64,000 nt of DNA, from contig NZ_CP138858.1 of NCBI RefSeq assembly GCF_033878955.1, forward strand, positions 1 to 64,000. The letters are read 5' to 3'. A program made the position numbers and the translations under genes. The notes under the pieces were generated by a model. It ran no database searches and was not told the DNA's origin. It saw only the letters and a list, made by a program, of their open reading frames with translations. Shown here one piece after another: positions 62,180 through 64,000 of this stretch; position 1 is the stretch's first letter; every line of letters begins with the position of its first letter. The stretch is from Coraliomargarita algicola. Its GTDB lineage: Bacteria; Verrucomicrobiota; Verrucomicrobiia; Opitutales; Coraliomargaritaceae.

Positions 62180-64000
62180 TCAGTTTTTATTCGAGACATC
62201 CAGTTGAAAAAGTGCGCCTTCTGCAAAATCTCCAGCGTCATCGATCACATTGTTTGCAGTCGATAGATCACTGACATTTTGTAGCACGATGGCGTGATTC
62301 GCGCCGATCAACGAATCTTCTGTGGCTTGGGCCATGCCATAAGCTTTTATCTCATTGTCAGAAAGTTCCAGGCCCTTCACTCCGCGTGCAATCAGAGCTG
62401 CGCCCGGGCTTTGGTAGATTCGATTACCTGTGATTGATATATTAGAAGCAATTTGACGCCCTGCATAGTCTCCGTCGACGATACGAATGGCGGCACTATC
62501 CTTGTTTTTTCCTTCAAGACCACCGTAGACGATGGTGTTGTTGCGAACAGTTACATCGTGAACATAAGGTCCTTCTCCCCAGTATCCGGCATGGCCTTGT
62601 AGGGAAAGCGCGGGACCCATGGTATAGGCAATGCGATTATTCTCAATCAGGGCGCCGGGGCTTTGCATGCGAATCCCACGTGCTAAAGAGCCTATCATTG
62701 AATTGTTTCGGATGATGGCATTCGCACCTGAATACTTTTCGCAAGCGATGATGATGTCGCCTTCGAGCTGAATTGGCTTATCTAGTTGGAGTTTAAGCAG
62801 CGTTTCTGTTTTTCCATAAGCGAGAGCAGTTGTATCGCCGGAGCGCATTCGGCGGCTGAGGTCAGCAAGACAACGCTCTTTCTCTATCGTCCATTTGACC
62901 AGAGTGGAAGTGACCATGCGTTTGCCTAAGGATTCAAGTGTATTGCGTTTGAGGAACTCGACCTCCACGGGTTCTGTAATGGTGCCACGATAGTTGATTC
63001 GAGTGCTGATGACTTCAGTGGGACTGTCTTGCCAGATAACGCGGGCTAAATGACCATGCACATTGATGAAATCGTCACCAATGTTTTCGATGCTGCAGTT
63101 TTCAACGATGGGGCCTTCGATTGAATTGGAGATGTTGAAACCATCCGCGTTGCCTGCGATTAGACGATCGGTGCCGGGGCGACGGACGATTTTGCAATCA
63201 CGAAAAACCGGGCCGTGCTCCCCGGATGTAACATTGCTCGCAAAAGCTACAAAAGGGCTACTGTAGAGCGTGATGTTTTCCATTACAGAATGGCTGCCAG
63301 CTTCAATTCGGATGGCGCGTCGCATTCGTTTGAGAATGGCGATCGCGTCGCCGACTTCGATGTTCGATTCAGTGATCGGGATTTTATAGAACCCGCGGTA
63401 TTTTAAGCGGTAAGTGCCGTCATCGTTTGGCTTGTTCCAGTCTAAGCTGAGTGTGAAGCCAGTTTGCCCTGCTTTTATGAAGCGGGTATTCGCATCGAAG
63501 AGCATCCCACGTAATCCCCCTAGCTTGCCATTGCTTGCGGACATCCCAGGGGCGACGCGCTCATAACCGGGATCGATGCGAACATCAAAAGAGCTCGATT
63601 CCGGATAGACTGCTGTAATGATGCCTTGAGTGAACGGTAGCGGATCCCAGTCAAGCACGGCGTTCTTAATCGTTAAGTGATCGGATCTGCTGGTGACGAT
63701 TCCCGTGGCCTCGTTTTCGAACCATAGAGTCGAGCCTTGGAAATCGATTGTGAAATTTGTCATCCCTCTGAAGTGGATGAATGACGGACGATTGGATCCG
63801 TCGGTTTCAGCGAAGCGATAGTCTCCCTTGGGGATTTTGATTTCTGACTCACCACTCGTTGCTGCTTTTTTTATCGCTGCGATGACTGCTTTTCCTGCTT
63901 CCCGCTGACTCTCTTTAGTGGCTTCGCTCCAATTTGAGATTTCTGCGGGATAGGGGGCAGCATTGAGCGTGTGCCATGTGCTCATTAGCAGGAGTAGTCC
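62180..64000 (-). CDS. Right-handed beta-helix protein, GH110-like, second copy (5' end outside window)
   Basis: Paralog of the protein at 59468. Shared blocks: PYPAEI, KGDYRFAE, TIDFQGSTLWFE, LDWDPLPFTQG, YSSPFVAFAS, AGNADGFNISNSIEGPIVENC, IGDDFINVHGHLARV, and YWGEGPYVHDV. Open frame continues to the window edge: bases before the Met at 63985 encode GLLLL, clearly the hydrophobic part of a signal peptide, so the real start lies beyond 64000. About 606 residues are visible. The IGDDFINVHG block is a closer match to the GH110 active-site pattern than the first copy. Two such enzymes around one esterase suggests sequential or complementary cleavage of one glycan. Confidence 0.7.
   Translation of the reverse strand, partial: GLLLLMSTWHTLNAAPYPAEISNWSEATKESQREAGKAVIAAIKKAATSGESEIKIPKGDYRFAETDGSNRPSFIHFRGMTNFTIDFQGSTLWFENEATGIVTSRSDHLTIKNAVLDWDPLPFTQGIITAVYPESSSFDVRIDPGYERVAPGMSASNGKLGGLRGMLFDANTRFIKAGQTGFTLSLDWNKPNDDGTYRLKYRGFYKIPITESNIEVGDAIAILKRMRRAIRIEAGSHSVMENITLYSSPFVAFASNVTSGEHGPVFRDCKIVRRPGTDRLIAGNADGFNISNSIEGPIVENCSIENIGDDFINVHGHLARVIWQDSPTEVISTRINYRGTITEPVEVEFLKRNTLESLGKRMVTSTLVKWTIEKERCLADLSRRMRSGDTTALAYGKTETLLKLQLDKPIQLEGDIIIACEKYSGANAIIRNNSMIGSLARGIRMQSPGALIENNRIAYTMGPALSLQGHAGYWGEGPYVHDVTVRNNTIVYGGLEGKNKDSAAIRIVDGDYAGRQIASNISITGNRIYQSPGAALIARGVKGLELSDNEIKAYGMAQATEDSLIGANHAIVLQNVSDLSTANNVIDDAGDFAEGALFQLDVSNKN

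Noticed and set aside
62180..63985. ATG at 63985 as the start of the second beta-helix gene
   Set aside because: The codons before it encode a hydrophobic signal segment (GLLLL), so the true start is beyond 64000.

Overview
The window looks like a chromosomal segment of a marine Verrucomicrobium of the Opitutales/Puniceicoccaceae type (Coraliomargarita or Lentimonas-like). This is inferred from a PEP-CTERM autotransporter-repeat protein, two very large PilX/GspK-like prepilin proteins of the kind found in Verrucomicrobia, a DapL-type lysine pathway gene, and many glycoside hydrolases, SGNH/SASA esterases and LacI/AraC/GntR regulators. No rRNA, tRNA, CRISPR array, phage or insertion sequence was recognised. 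Species identity is an inference from gene content, not a measurement.

Layout. 1-6151 (+): the tail of a sugar ABC transporter operon (two permeases and a MalK-type ATPase), an exported SGNH hydrolase and a GH42 beta-galactosidase. 6193-8366 (-): a D-2-hydroxyacid dehydrogenase and its LacI-type regulator. 8643-12063 (+): a frameshifted GH39 glycosidase and a sialate O-acetylesterase-like protein. 12207-22123 is a core-metabolism island: M48 lipoprotein protease, M20 dipeptidase, dapL, a panC-nadB-panE operon, and an acetyl-CoA hydrolase/transferase-GNAT-histone-deacetylase-like locus that appears to be one fused gene split by a one-base frameshift. 22502-25856: a GH78 alpha-L-rhamnosidase divergent from a frameshifted AraC regulator. 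26301-34282 (-): a four-gene operon of giant prepilin-like protein, small exported partner, SGNH hydrolase and GH31. 34543-42826 (+): a GntR/LacI hybrid regulator, a PEP-CTERM surface protein, an N-acetylneuraminate lyase-like aldolase, an SSS symporter, a secreted protein of unknown family and a polysaccharide deacetylase. 42827-43851 holds decayed gene remnants. 43852-48500: LacI regulator, Gfo/Idh/MocA oxidoreductase, zinc-type dehydrogenase and quinone oxidoreductase. 48616-49750: an AraC pseudogene and a 131-bp remnant of a second deacetylase gene. 50037-64000: a second prepilin-like/partner pair followed by GH2-malectin, SGNH, LacI and two beta-helix (GH110-like) proteins around a small SASA esterase.

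How the genes work together. The accessory parts are polysaccharide-utilisation loci, each with its own regulator. Candidate operators are visible by eye: CTTATC-N2-GATAAG at four places tying GH2, LacI and a beta-helix gene together; a near-identical 23-bp palindrome before the GntR-type gene and before the PEP-CTERM gene; and TTCGACGTCGAA between LacI and GH39. The most interesting system-level observation is that the same module (giant GspK/PilX-like protein + small exported partner + glycoside hydrolase + SGNH hydrolase + sugar-responsive regulator) occurs twice. This suggests a pseudopilin-type surface apparatus dedicated to glycan use. The second is the fused acetyl-CoA/acetyltransferase/deacetylase polypeptide. 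Three otherwise intact genes carry single-base frameshifts, which may be assembly errors or recent mutations.
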